Below, one piece after another: positions 31,690 through 44,270 of a stretch of 64,000 nt of DNA. The stretch is from Prionace glauca (taxonomy: Eukaryota > Chordata > Chondrichthyes > Carcharhiniformes > Carcharhinidae): positions 111,210,437 through 111,274,436 of the forward strand of contig CM075729.1 of assembly GCA_037974335.1 (NCBI GenBank). The letters run 5' to 3'. A program made the position numbers and the translations under genes. Position 1 is the stretch's first letter, and every line of letters starts with the position of its first letter. The notes under the pieces were generated by a model. It saw only the letters and a program-made list of their open reading frames with translations. It searched no databases and was not told where the DNA came from.

Positions 31690-32890
31690 TGCCCATTTCT
31701 GATATCCCTTAATTTGCCTAGAGACCAAAAATCTGTTTGTCCCCGTCTTAAATTTACTCAATGGTGGATCATCTTCAAACTCTGGGATAGAGAATTCCAA
31801 AGATTTACAACCCTTTGAGTGAAGAGTTTCTTCTCATCTCAGCCCTAAATGACCCGATCCTAATCCTAATTCTGTGCCCCATCCACCATGTTTTAGATTC
31901 CCTAACTAGTGGAATCAGTGTCTCACTACGCACCTTATCAAGCCCGTTCAGAATTTTGTAGGTTTCACTGAGATAGCCTTTCATTGTTCTCAGCTTCAGA
32001 GAGTATAAATGCGAAATACTTAGCCTCATCATCAGAAAACTTCTTCATGCCAAGGACCAATTTATTGAACCTTTGCTGTGCCAACTCCAACCCAAGTATG
32101 TTCTTTTTTAACTGTGGAGACCAAAACTGCACAGTGTTCCAAATGTGGTCTCACCAAAACTCTGTGCAAGTGAACAAGGCCCTTACTTTATTCCTGTATT
32201 CTAATCTCCTTGCAATAAAGCCATTTCCTGTACCCCTTCCACTACCGACACTTAGTAGTGTGTACCACCTACACGATGCACTGCAGACATTCAGCAAAGG
32301 TCCCTACACATCACCTTTCAAACACGCAATCACTTCCATCTAGGAGGATAAGTGTAGCAGATACGTGCAAGTTCCCCTCCGAGCCACTCTCCATTCTGAC
32401 TTGGAAATATATCATCGTTCCATCACAGTTACTGGTTCAAAATCCTGAAATTCCCTGTCATTTGGCATTGTGAATCAACTCGCTACACATGGTCTGCAGC
32501 GTTTCAACAAGACAACTCACCACCACTTTCTCAAGGGTAACTAGGGTGGACAATATATGTTTGCCAGCCAGCAACATCTACGTTGCACAATTCGAATTTT
32601 CAAAAAAATGCCATTTGTCTTCCTAATTACTTCCAGCAACTGCATGTTAACTTGTTGTGTTCCTTCTGTATGCACCCCAAGTCTCTGCATATCTTACAAG
32701 TTTCAAACTGTTAGAAAACATTCCACTCTTTTATGCAAAATTGAAAATCTTTGCATTTTTTAAATACTCCACAGACCATGTATTCCATGGGAACAAGTCT
32801 CTAAATTACTACTCTTCTCTACCTTGCTAACTGCAGAGGAGGTGCTCACTCTGAAATCTGCAAATATACTGCTCCACTAACTAACTGAGA
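31690..32890 (-). mobile_element. CR1-like LINE split by another LINE 3' end
   Basis: 31,690-32,240 and 32,590-32,890 are consecutive parts of one minus CR1-like copy ('ccaaaactgcacagtgttcc' ... 'caagtctctgcatatcttac'). Between them, 32,241-32,585 is a plus copy of the segment at 31,346-31,660. Confidence 0.65.
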
Positions 32891-34839
32891 CATCACCTTA
32901 TAGAACAGCTGACCCAGAATGTAACTTAGTGATCCTGTGGTGCAGAAAGTATGAGAACACCAATCAAAAATAGAGCCACATAGTGAACACAACAATTGTC
33001 CTATCATCTGTGGGGATATTCTCAAATCCACAGTGATTCCTTGCATATTTCAGTTGATTGGAATTGAGTGGGGTAAATATACTATCCATGAACAGTGGTC
33101 TGGTCTGTTCTCAATGGTTTTGTTTATTAATTAATTAAATAATTGATGCAACCGAATATTTCACCATTCACTCGAACTGCTCCCTGAACTTGGACTGAGT
33201 CACCACATAAATAAATGTATTGGTACAGCAATTTAATTCCAATAGCAGAATTACTACTGCAGCAAGTATATATAAAGAATCATTGTAATATTGAGGGTTA
33301 ACTCTTGCAATGTTATAGTATAAGAAATATATAACCTACAAAAGCCACAGGAGGATGAAGCTGCCAGATACACTGAAAAGTAAAATCATTGACTTCCTTC
33401 TGCTTTCCATCTCTGGGTCAGTATTATTCCCCCTCTTGCTCTGAATCCTCAGTCCCTTACGGAGTCGACTGGTTATTAAAATGTATCTGACTGTCAGTGC
33501 ATTGAACATCAGAATTAAAACATACGGGAACAATGGGGTTACTATTGTCTCCAACCAGCCATACACCACCCATACAGGATCAGTATAACAGCTTGGCTTT
33601 TCATTACAGAACCAAGGAACATTGTCAATTATCTCTGCAGGCTCAAATCTAAAGTAGATGGGGATGTCCTTTAAACAGACCAAAATGCAAGTTGTTGATA
33701 GAACCACAGTTGCTGTTTTCTGGGTGTAATATTTTGTTTTCAGTTTCTGGCAACAAATGGATACAAATCGATCAAAGGAGAAAGTGACAGTGAACCATAC
33801 GGAACAGTCTGCTGCCACATAAAGAATGACAAAGACAATACTACACACAGGGGTAATGTCCAGGAAAGATTGTGGGAAAAAATAAGAACAGATCCGATGC
33901 AGTACGATCTCAAAGATTATGACCAGTAGATCCGCTGTTGCCATGGCGAGGAAATAATGCATGGTGCTGGTGGAAAGGCCGCACTTTCCCTGGGACAGGA
34001 TCACAATTGCCAATATATCAACTGTGAGATAAAATGGAAAAAAGACTGTAAACTAGTGATCAAACATTCTCCCTGCCTGGTGGGTTGTGGTTTGATGAAC
34101 ACTATGACTCACAGCCTCCCTTCCACTGCACCTTCCTGTACAGGCCCACCATATGCAAACCCTGGATTTCCGCTGCCTTTCTTCCATGAGTCCAAAATTG
34201 CTTCCAGGTGAAGTCTGAGGTTAAAGTTTAAACAGAAATCGTGGCGTAACCCAGCATAAACCTACCCATTTCGGTTTAACAGAAGTGGGATAGGGGGAGA
34301 TAAGTAGCTAAACCTGTTTTTAAAAAAAATTGTCAGGAAGCTCATAGCTTTTGATTGCATTTCTTTCAAAGACAAACATGTCACAGTTCCCACAGCTTTT
34401 GCTACGATACATGTTGGGGATGAACACAACTTTGAGGAGAAGATCAGTGCCTTACTACACTATGAACACTATAGCTTACTCTTCCACTGTATCATCTGCA
34501 CCCTTCTGCTGCATCTTTCTGTACGACCCAACACACACAAACCCTGACCTACTGCCGCCTTTCTTCCACGATTCCAAGGTCAATTCCAGATGAAGCAGTG
34601 TTTTGCTGGCATAGCTTCCAATTGTTAACTGATTTGGCTGCTCACAATGTGGGTGTCCTCTACACTTGAGAAGAGAAACACAAAATAACAAGGAAATAAA
34701 GTGCAGATGATCCACTGGGGTTCATTTCTATAAGATTAGAATAGAATAGCAAGTCAGAGAACTCAGAAAATAAATAACATTGAATATCGGTTGTGTCACA
34801 TTTAAAAAATCATGTGCGGTTCTGGTCTCTATATTACAA

Positions 34840-35192
34840 TATGAAGTCTCACAACACCAGGTTAAAATCTAACAGGTTTATTTGGAATTACAAGCTTTCG
34901 GAGTACTGCTCCTTTACCAGGTGAGTGGAGACTTGGGTTCACAAACAAGGCATATATAAACAGATTCAATTGCAAGATGATGTTTGGAATGCAAACCTTT
35001 ACAGGTAATCAAGTCTTTACTGGAACAAAACAGTTTGCGTGAAGAGAGGGATAATGACAGGCTAAAGAGGTATGAATTGTCTCAAGCCAGGACAATTAGT
35101 AGGATTTTGCAAGCCCAGACTTTCATGTTGCACGTAGTGTGATGTGAACCTAAGATCCTGGTTGAGGCCATCCTCGTGTACCCAAATTGGTC
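34840..35192 (-). mobile_element. Penelope-like element 3' part with ORF end
   Basis: Flanked by the 9-bp duplication ATATTACAA (34,831-34,839; 35,193-35,201). On the minus strand the right part reads HEDGLNQDLRFTSHY, which I recognise as the C-terminal end of the Penelope-like (Neptune/Poseidon type) polyprotein, followed by 3' UTR. The left boundary is at AAGTCTCACAACACC, the same place where the foldback copies start. Confidence 0.65.
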
Positions 35193-35201
35193 ATATTACA
35201 A

Positions 35202-36064
35202 AACTGTTTTTGCAGGAAAGAAGCAGGCAAAACATTTTCTAAATGGATAGCAGCAGAAATTAAGATAACAAGTATTTGTAAAGTATTCTTTAGAAAAGAA
35301 ATGCCAAGGGTAGACTTATTGGCAACTGAAAATGTCTGAATGTGTGTGATAGAGTTAACATTGTGATGATTTTATTCAGTTAGTGGCGGTTCTGAAATTA
35401 TGGATCATCAGTAATAGATCTTCAGTAGTAAATCCATGTAGAATTTAGGGGAAACATCTCGAATGAGATGATCATTAGACTGTAAAACTCATTGCAACCA
35501 GGAGCAGTTGAAGTAAATAGTGCAGATGTTAAGTAAGATGTGTGGGTTAGGTTGATTGGCCATGCTAAATTGACCCTAATGCCAGGGGGGATTAGGAGGG
35601 TAAATATGTGGGGTTACGGGAATAGGACCTAGCTGGAATTGTGGTTGGCGCAGACAGGATGGGCCGAATGGCTTCTTTCTGTACTGGAAGGATTCATTGA
35701 CTCTATGGGATTAAGTTAAGGGGAGACTAGGTCAGGACATGAAGTAGAAAGCAGTGGAGGGTGTGGGTGACCAGGTTGAGAGTTGAAGGATCAGTGGAGA
35801 CCACAAATACTGACAGAAACCAATTGGACCAAATGGTCTGTTTCCTAATTTCAATGATGTTCAATGTACTTTGAGTATTAATTAGCCACAGTTATATTGT
35901 ATCACTGTGGACACAGATGATTTGTTTGTTGATGGAAAGCTATTTTTAATTCATTATCAACTGCTTCATGCAATTCTTATTCACCGTACCCGGATGGATT
36001 TCTGTTTCATGAAAAAACATAGCTACCTTTCACAGTTATGTGCGTCTTTCCTCCAAGGGAAACA
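35202..36064. repeat. GPCR intron sequence with SINE 3' half (35,525-35,705)
   Basis: The SINE piece reads 'gtgtgggttaggttgattgg' to 'gggccgaatggcttctttct' (plus). Flanking sequence shows nothing recognised. Confidence 0.6.
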
Positions 36065-36850
36065 CATAGGTACATACAAACATATCAGTTAGGAGCAGGA
36101 GACCATTCAGCCCCTTTGAGCCTGCATCGCTTTCAATATGATCATGACTGATCTAACTGCAATTTCAATTCCATGCTCCTGCCTTATCCCTATAACTTTT
36201 CACCTCCTTATTAGTCAAGAATCTACCTAGTTCTGCCTTAAAATATTCAAAAGATCTACTTCCACTGCCTTTTGAGGAAGTGAGTTCCAGAGACTCATGA
36301 CCCAATGAGAGAAAGAAAAATGTTCTCCTAATGTCTGCCTTAAGTGAGTGACCACACAAGAATCAATTACTCTTCTGAGCTCTCATAGATACACAACTAA
36401 CCCCTCCAAACTCTGTTCATAAGACAATCATTATATCCCTACAGTGCAGAAGGAGGCCATTTGTCCCAAAGAGCCTGCACTGACAATATCCCCAACCAGG
36501 CCCTATGCCTGTAATCTCATGTATCTACCCTGCTAACACCCCACCCCCACCACACACACGCACACATCTTTGGAGTGTGAGAGGAAACCAGATCACCCGG
36601 AGGAAATCCACGCAGACATGGGCAGAATGTGCAAACTCCACACAGTCACCCAAGGCCAAACTTGAATCTAGGTCCTCAATGCTGTGAAGCAGGGATGGTG
36701 CCTCCCACTTGTTGCTACAACTAGTCTAGTAAACCTTCTCTGAACTGCTTCTAACACACTTATATCTTTCCTTAAATAAGGTAACTAATACCATACACAA
36801 CACGCCAGATATGGTCTCATCAATGCTCTGCTGAACAGAAGCATAAACAC
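36065..36850 (-). mobile_element. CR1-like LINE split by a SINE
   Basis: LINE complement at 36,065-36,420 ('gagcaggagaccattcagcc') continues at 36,716-36,850 ('agatatggtctcatcaatgc'). Between them is a minus SINE (36,425-36,715, 'catccctacagtgcagaagg' type). Confidence 0.7.
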
Positions 36851-37429
36851 TTCAGTGAGCTAGGGACGTGGGTTACATGTGTTACACTCTGAATCATAGA
36901 TAATTTATGGCCTGTCAAGCATTAATCAAATACGGAACAGAATGATTTAATAACTAGAATATAATATGCAGACTCTGAAATAGACAGATGATACAAAGCG
37001 AGCGTTCATGATCCACTGAATTTCAAAACCAGGTTGTGGGTTTACAGCCTGAAAACAACTGGTGTTTCAGTAACCGCATTCAGCGAAGGAATAAGTGCAG
37101 AGGACTTGATTATGGTAACAATGTAGTCCTGCTGTTTAACCGTCGGTAAATAGATAACATCATTTTTTGTTGATGTGTTTCAAATGGAAATAGAACAATA
37201 CCCAGATATTTCATATTAAGACAGTTTTATTTTCAAATAATTAAGAAAAAAAGTTTATTTTCAGTTGAGTTGATGAAATTAAACTACAGGCGTAATTCAA
37301 AACATTTAACACCAAAAAATACCATTGATTGGTTGTCTACTGAGTAGATCCACAAAGCACAGAGTAAAATCAGAGACCTGCTCTCTCACACACAGATCTA
37401 CAGCACTTCAACACTCACACTCAACTTAC
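36851..37429. other. Intron sequence 3' of pseudogene exon 1
   Basis: AT-rich, no repeat recognised. Related in position to the intron next to exon 1 of the intact paralogue (both contain 'ctgtcaa/gctttaatca', 'aatagctaac'-type words), consistent with gene duplication. Confidence 0.45.
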
Positions 37430-37493
37430 CAGGGATGCCAATCACAGTAAGAAATATATAATATATCTTTCTGAAATTGTGAAATATTTCCAT

Positions 37494-37999
37494 AGTTCTC
37501 TGCGGCCCTTTCTGCTTTAGCCGGTCTCTCTCATAAAAACTTTGAGGTGATACACGCACAGAGCCTTTCATTTACACTATGTGAGATGTCCATGGGGAAA
37601 AATCGAGTCTGCAACATCTTTTAATATATTATTCAAAATAAAGAAGAAAACAGGTTACACCTGTTCATTCCCTGGTGTGATCGAACATGTTCAGAACTGA
37701 GATTGAGTAAATGGAAAACCCGAAAGACTGAACTATCTCGATTACATGTATTAACTAATGAAGATTGGAAGCACTATTCTTCCAACAATGGAGTTGATCA
37801 TTCGAACACCATCAGGTCCATCTCTAGATCTCACACTGTTTCAGTGATCACTTCACACTGCGGTGTCCATTCAACAACCATATGCTGCATAGCTTCTCAG
37901 AGGTGGTATAGCCCATCAAAGCAACAACATGCCTCAAACTAATACAGTCCTTAGAAGGCTTCAATTTCGATATATGTTGAAATCTTTCATAGGATGTTT
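37494..37999 (-). other. 5' flank of the GPCR pseudogene
   Basis: Upstream region on the minus strand. The stretch next to the ATG (GAACTATG-GAAATATTT) resembles the flank at 52,088-52,200 of the intact copy, including 'tgacac/tacacgc-caga/ccga'. No promoter motif can be assigned. Confidence 0.4.
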
Positions 38000-39110
38000 G
38001 CATCACAGTGAAGGACAACAGTTCCACTCATTCCTAATTAGTTTTGAGTAGATGGTGGTATCTACTTGCGACACTGCAGTCTTGGTGGTGTAGGCATGGT
38101 GACAATGTCGATAGAAAAGTGAATTCCAGATCTTTGATACACTGACAGCGACGCAACAGCAATCTGTTTCTGAATTAAAATGTTGTGGATATTGGTGTAT
38201 GATGGGGATCCTATCCCTGTATTCGATCTTCAGGGGGATAAAGGCTGGGTTTAGCAAGTGCTGTCAAATTAGATTTTCTGAGTTGCTACGACATATACTG
38301 CAGGTAGAACACACTGCTGGCCACTGTGTACCAGTAATGAAGGGAGTGATTATGTTAGGTGGTAGATAGAGTATCTTCCATGTATCTTGCTTATTCTTCG
38401 ATGATGTTGTGTGCTATTGAAGCTGTAACCATCCAGGCCAATGGAGAATATTTCATCACACATCTGACTTGTCCAATGGGAACTGGATTTGGGGGCCAGC
38501 AGGTATGATCCCGGCCACGTTTCCAGACTTTGATCTGACACTGTATCCACAGTATTAATATGGCTGGGGCAGGAGTTACCCAGATCTCAGAACCATTCCA
38601 AAGTTATGGTACAGAAAGAGGCAATTCAGCCCAGAGTGGCTGTGCTTATGAAAGGAAACTAGGCGAACATTCACTGCAACTTCCAGTATCCGGCCCATAA
38701 CCTTACAGGTTATATCATTTCAGGTGCAATGGAAGGTAACTTTCAAATGTGAGGACAAGCAGGCAATAACTGCTTCACTATCTGAGCATTCAAAATAGTA
38801 CTGAGCACTATGCAAATTTTAGTGAACATCTCCAGTTCTGACCTTACAATGAGGAAAGGTCACTGAAGAATGTAATAGAGCCTGGGTCCCTACTCTGTGG
38901 AACTCTTTCAGAAATGACCTCGGACTGAGGTGTTTGCCTTTGAAAATCGCAACCATTTTCCTTTGTGCCACATTTGATTCAAATATATGCATATTTTTCC
39001 CAATCATTCCCACTGATTTTAATTTTACGAGGACTCCTTGATGTCACACACAGTCAAATACTGCCTTGATGACGAGGGCAATCATTGTCCTCTCATACTT
39101 GCGCAGGTAA
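38000..39110 (-). mobile_element. LINE (Jockey/L2-like), decayed RT region
   Basis: Complement of RT coding sequence in order: 'ggaattccagatctttgat..' (38,125), 'gtagatagagtatcttcca' (38,363), 'gtaatagagcctgggtccct' (38,872), 'gatgtcacacacagtcaaat' (39,040). Many interruptions. Confidence 0.6.
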
Positions 39111-40045
39111 CTCACCTCCTGACTCCCCAAAGCCTGCACACCATCTACAAGGCAGGTGTGTGATGGAATACTGTCCAACTGAGTGGCTGAAAAATACATC
39201 ACTCACTGGAGGAGGAGACTCCATAAATATCCCCCTTCTCAATGATGCAGGAACCCGCGATATTAATGCAAAAGATAAGATGGAAAAATTTGAAACCATA
39301 TTCATCCAGAAATGCAGAGTGGATGATCCATCCCAGCCTCTTCCAGAGGACCCCTGTATCACAGACGCAGATCTTCAACCAATTCAATTCACATTGTGTG
39401 TTATCAAGAATGGACTTGCAGCACTGGATAGTGTAAAAGCTTTGGGTCCTGATATCATTTTGGCAGGAATACAGAAGACCTGTGTTCCAAACCAAATGTG
39501 CTCCACCAGCTTGTAAATGCTTCTGGTAAACGAGCAAATCGGAGACTTCAAGTTCTGCAATGAGCAAATCGCTTCTTACTCTCCAAAGACTGCTCACTAT
39601 TTACAAGTCACAACACATGAATCTGACAGAAAACTTGCAAATTGCATGGAGCAGTGAAGTTTCTAGTCCACTCAAATTACTCAACAGCATCCAAGAGGAT
39701 GTAGCTTGCTTGATATACAGTCCATGACTACCGTATACGTTCATTCCCTCCACTATTGATGCACAGTGGCAGCCGCGTGTACCTTCCACAAGATACACTG
39801 CAGGAAGTCACCAAGATTCTTTAGGCAGAACCTTCAAAGCCCACAAATGTTACCATCTAGAGGGACAACGATGAAGATGCAGGAGAACAGCAGCAACTGC
39901 AAGTTCCTATCCAAGTCCCTTACCACCCTGACTTGGAAATATAGCGTTGTTCCTTCACTATCAGAGTCAAACCCTGGGACTCCTTCCCTAACAGCACTGT
40001 GGGTATACCTGCACGACATAGACTGCAGCAGCTCGCAAAGGTGCC
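39111..40045 (+). mobile_element. LINE (Jockey/L2-like) fragments, plus orientation
   Basis: 39,190-39,520 encodes an RT upstream region (NIPLLNDAGTRDINAKDKME, VDDPSQPLPEDPCITDADLQ, ALGPDIILAGIQKTC). 39,750-40,045 is the same family's 3' end. Head-to-head with the minus fragment at 38.0-39.1 kb, so the locus is a composite. Confidence 0.65.
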
Positions 40046-41200
40046 TTGCCTTTGACAAGGTACCGCATGGAAGGTTTTTGCATGAGGTTAAATCTCACGA
40101 GATTCCAGAGTGAGGTAACCAATTGGAAACAAAATTGGCTTGATGACAGAAAACAGTGTTGTTGTAGAGGGCTGTTTTTCAAACTGGAGGCCTGTGACCA
40201 GAAGTATGCCTCAGGGATCAGTGCTGAGTCCACTGTTGTTTGTCATTTACATTAATGATTTGGGTCAGAATTTGGGAGGCATGGTTTGTAAGTTTGTAGA
40301 TGACACCGAGATTGGTGGCATATTGGACAGTGAAGAAGGTTATCTAGGATTGCAGCAGGATCTTGATCAATTGGGCCAGTGGGACGATGAAAGACCAGTG
40401 AAGTTTAATTTAGATAAATGTGAGTTGATGCATTTTGGTAGATTGAATCAGGGCAGGGCCTAACTTAGTTAATGGTAGGGATTGCAGTGCATGTTATAGA
40501 ACAAAGAAATTTAAGAGTACAGGTTCTTAGCTCCTTGAAAGTGGAGGCACAGGTGGACAGAGTGGTGAAGAAGGCATTCAGCATGCTTGGTCTGAATGTT
40601 GAATATAGGAGTTGGGATGTCTTGTTGAAGTTGTACAAGACATTGGCAATGCCACACTTGGAATACTATGCACAGTTGTGGTTATTCTATTATAGAACAG
40701 AGATTATTAAACTAGAAAAAGCACAGAAAAAATTTACCAGAATGCTATCAGGAATTGATGGTTTGTGTTATAAGGAGAGGCTAGATAGATTGGGACTTTT
40801 CCCCCTGGAGCATAGGAGGTGTAGACCATCTTAGCGGGACATCTTATAGAGATCTTTTAAATAATGAGGGGCATAGAAAAGGTAGTCAACATATTTTCCC
40901 AAAAGTAGGGGAGTCTAAAACTAGAGGGCACAGGTTTAAAGTGAGAGGGAAGAGGTATAAAAGGGTCCAGAGGGGCACTTTTTTCACAAGAGGGTGTGGA
41001 GTGTCTGGAACAAGCTGTCAGAGGTAGTAGTAGAGGTGGGTACAATTTTGTATTTTAAAAAGCATTTAGGCAGTTACATGGGTGTAGAAGAATATGGGCC
41101 AAATGTGGGCAATTGGGACTAGCTTGGTTGGGAAAACTGAGCGGCATGGACAAGTTGGTCAGATGGGCCTGTTTTCTTGCTGTAAACATCTATGACTTGA
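40046..41200 (+). mobile_element. CR1-like LINE, truncated
   Basis: RT motifs MPQGSVLSPLLFVIYINDLG and KFVDDTEIGG, then EYRSWDVLLKLYKTLAMPHL and RMLSGIDGLCYKERLDRLGL in another frame, ending in a 3' UTR ('gggactagcttggttgggaa', 'atgggcctgttttcttgctg'). A different CR1 subfamily from 4.6 kb; related to 62.75 kb. Confidence 0.8.
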
Positions 41201-43019
41201 ACACATTGCAATTTCAGACAGAGTGTGAAGGTTTGGCAGGAAGAAGCAAATGTTAAATACCATTCTAAAAATCTAATATTGTTTGTTTTTGTGTTTAATA
41301 TTTAGCAATGCAAGTAATGTTTAATTTCAAAATCTCATATAGGGGCCTAAATAGGGGAAATAAGCTATCTACTGGCAGCAGTTGTAAGAGTTCATTAATT
41401 AAACAAACTGGCTTGAACTGATCTCTGCTGTTCTGGGTTCAGTTAGTCCCTTTGGTCAGAACCATTCAGACACTCTGTGAGACCAGAACTTAGTGTAGCT
41501 TTGGACAGAGTGTTGACGTTTGGTGAGAATAGGGAGCTCAGTGAGGAGGAGAGGGTGGGACTCCTTCTCTAACTTCTTCATCCTGTAGAAATTGGCTTCG
41601 GATGTTCTACAGGAGAGGATGTTAGCTGTTGGTGAGGAGCTGGTAAATATCCAGTGATAGGAATACTTTTAAAAGGTTTAAAATTGCACTGGAGTTTTGT
41701 GATAAGATCGATACATATCTTAAACAAAATAAATAATTTAACAAATTAATTGAGTAAATAATTAAATATGTTAAGTATGGTAGGCTGGGCAAGGAATCTT
41801 GACTGCAGCATGTAAGTGCGTTTGGATAGTGTGATAACAACATCTCTGGATAAGATTGAAAGTAAGTAAGCCTGCACTTATTTCTTGTGACTTGAAGAGA
41901 TTTGCCTCAGGTTAATTGAGCTGGAGGCTGAGCTTTGGACACTGCAAGACGTAAAGGAGGGTGAGAGTTACTGGTAAGCTTTGTTTCAGGCAGCAGTCTC
42001 ACCCCATAGGACAAAATCCTCTGGGTTGGTAAGTGATGGGGGATAGGAGGATGTGACCATATCTGATGCAAATAAGAGAACCCATAGGGCAGGTGTGCTG
42101 GAGTGTCAATGTATGCAACTATTCAAGATGTTTGAAGGTTCTCTCAGCACCTTTGGATGAGAGTGGGAACTACAAGATGAATGAGGTGACTGACCATGGT
42201 ATAGTAGTACAGGATGCTTTCAAGTGGGGTGGGCAGCGGGAGGGGCATTTACAAATATAATAGTAATAGTAGTAGGCAGTATATTAAAAGGGATTGACAC
42301 TGTTCTGTGCAGTAACATGGGCGAATCCAGATGAGCCTGTTGCATCTCGGTTATAGGGGTCTGGCACATCATCTCTGGCTTGGAAAGGAACTTGCAGTCG
42401 GAGGGTAGAATCCCATTGCCTTGGTTAATATGTATATTTATATACAAAGGACACAGAATGAGGAAGAGATTCTACATAAAAAGTCTGAGAAGCAAGGCAA
42501 ATTAAGTTAAACAATAAAACATTCAAGGTGATATCTTTGCATTATTATCTGAGTCAAGTGCAAATTGGTATAGGGTACATAACATCAAAGAGATGAATAC
42601 TTGGTGTAGGGATATGGGGATAGGGTCTGAGTGGGATTGTGTTCGGTGCAGACTCGATGGGCCGAAGGGTCTGTTTCTGCACTGTAGGGTTCTATGTTCT
42701 ATGTTCAAAGAATAGTGTGGGACAATTGAGGTTCAGGTTTTGGCACTGGCTGTGTAAAATAGAAGCTGCATCAGTGGAACAGAATACATCTGAACAGTGC
42801 TGGGACCTGTGTTTTTTTCAAATGTACAAGGGAGAGAAAGGGAGTTTAAAAATAAATAACCATGGGGGGAGGGGGTGGTGTAGAGTGTGTCGGGGGGAGG
42901 GCTGGTCCTTGAGAGCGGCATAAGTAGGCTTACAAAGCAAAGGAATATAGCCACACTCCAAGTCAGCTATTTATGTATTTCGATAATGATACTTGGACAG
43001 GAAGCTACATTGAAATGTA
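41201..43019. other. Few features; repeat tail at 42,595-42,705
   Basis: The recognised piece is a SINE/LINE 3' tail ('ggtgcagactcgatgggccg', 'gttctatgttctatgttc'). G-rich 42,862-42,905. No gene seen. Confidence 0.4.
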
Positions 43020-43175
43020 GCGGATCAAAGGGAGAAAATACTGCAAGGACTAAATTATTGGCTTATTACTTAAATGCATGTAGTATGTGGCACAAAGTAA
43101 CTGAATTAGTGGCACAAATTGAGGTTAATGGACATGTTCTTATAGGTACAAATGACACTGCAGACCCGAGTTTAC
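43020..43175 (+). mobile_element. CR1-like endonuclease-domain fragment
   Basis: The frame LLAYYLNACSMWHKVTELVA ... VLIGTNDT resembles the start of the CR1-type endonuclease (YYLNARSLRNK..ELxxLI..., LVGITET). Only about 45 codons remain. Confidence 0.5.
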
Positions 43176-43734
43176 CATTTTGATTCTAAGTGCTGAATCT
43201 GGGTGTGATTCAGATTCAACTTGGAAGCCTGTTCTAAGGCGCCCCCCAAATGCACTCAGCCCAGGAAAATAAAATTGCGAGCCTGAATCATGCTGTGGGT
43301 GGGGCTTACCGTGCTTGAAATGCTGCTGCCCAGATCGGAGCTTTGGACTGCGCATGAACAGTTAGAAAAAGTTTGAAAAACGCTTCCCTGTCACATTGTT
43401 CCCAAACCGCAAAATGCATGCCCGGCTTCAGGTGCATCTTGGATTGCGGCCATTTTCGGGCTTTGGTAAAGTGGGCATCTGTGCGAATGTGGACTGCGCT
43501 AATCGTATCACGCCCAACTTTACCAGGTTTTTGTGCCAAAAATGGGCGCGCACAATGTAAAAGCAAGCCCATAGTTACAAGGAGATCTGGGAACTCAATA
43601 TTCAGGGCTCTGTGACTTTTCACAAGGATGGGCAGGAAGGAAAAGATGGTGGGTAGCTTTGTTCAGAGAGTTGGAACAAGCATGGTAGCAAAAAATGATG
43701 TTGGACCAGAAGGTGTCAGATCCACAACATAGAA
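43176..43734. other. GC-richer unclassified stretch
   Basis: Several CpG-containing words ('aaaatgggcgcgcacaatgt') set it apart from neighbours. Possibly an old interspersed repeat; no domain. Confidence 0.35.
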
Positions 43735-44010
43735 TAGAATTATGGAACCTCCACAATGCAGAAGAGGCCATTCAGGCCACCTGACCGATTATCTTACCCA
43801 GACCCATTCCTCTCACTAATGTGTCCATGTATTTCCAAGTGGGAATAAATCCTGTCTTGAAGAATCCTCTCCAATAATTTCCCTACCACTGATGTAGGAC
43901 TCACTGACCTATAATTATCTGGATTATTCTTGATACTCTTCTTAAACAAAGGAACAACATTGGCTATTCTGCAATCCAATCCAATCCTATGGGATCTCCC
44001 CTGTACTCAT
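43735..44010 (-). mobile_element. CR1-like LINE RT fragment
   Basis: Encodes CRIANVVPLFKKSIKNNPDN, YRSVSPTSVVGKLLERILQD and RIYSHLEIHGHISE, the RT motif 1 region of CR1-type elements. A SINE head phrase precedes it at the left. Confidence 0.75.
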
Positions 44011-44011
44011 G

Positions 44012-44270
44012 ATGTGGGGATGCCGGTGTTAGATTGAGTAAACACAGTAAGAATTCTCACAACCCTAGGTTAAAGTCCAACAGATTTATTTGGTTTCAAA
44101 AGCCATTAGCTTTCGGAGCGCTGCCCCTTCATCAGGTAAGTGGGAGTTCTATTCACAAACAGGGCATATAAAGACACAAACTCAATTTACAAAATAATGG
44201 TTGGAATGTGAGTCTTTATAGTCTGTAAAGACTCGCAATCCAACCATTATTTTGTAAATTGAGTTCAAAG
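44012..44270 (-). mobile_element. Penelope-like 3' end with hairpin at its inner end
   Basis: Starts with the complete terminal word (plus: 'atgatgtggggatgccggtg') and runs through the 3' UTR. It then folds back at about 44,223: arms 44,179-44,219 and 44,226-44,266 ('actcaatttacaaaataatgg' and its complement) are nearly perfect inverted repeats. Confidence 0.7.

Larger units (their letters stand above)
33110..37493 (-). pseudogene. GPR139-like class A GPCR, two-exon pseudogene
   Basis: Paralogue of the intact receptor at 47,852-52,087. Exon 1 is 37,430-37,493 (64 bp, MEIFHNFRKIYYIFLTVIGI, donor CCTG|GTAAGT). Exon 2 starts at 34,021 after CTCACAG and reads VDILAIVILS (TM1 end), ATADLLVII (TM2), SFDRFVSICC (DRY-region variant), VPWFCNEK (ECL2 cysteine) to SGSFILLWLL. 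At that point, early TM6/ECL3, a TAG stands where the intact copy has His, so TM7 is lost although the downstream sequence (CCTNTFIY) is still readable. A second stop follows in the tail. The TM1 asparagine of the intact copy (VNLLAI) is Asp here. Recently inactivated by appearance; the 3.4-kb intron contains a Penelope-like fragment and repeats. Confidence 0.85.
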
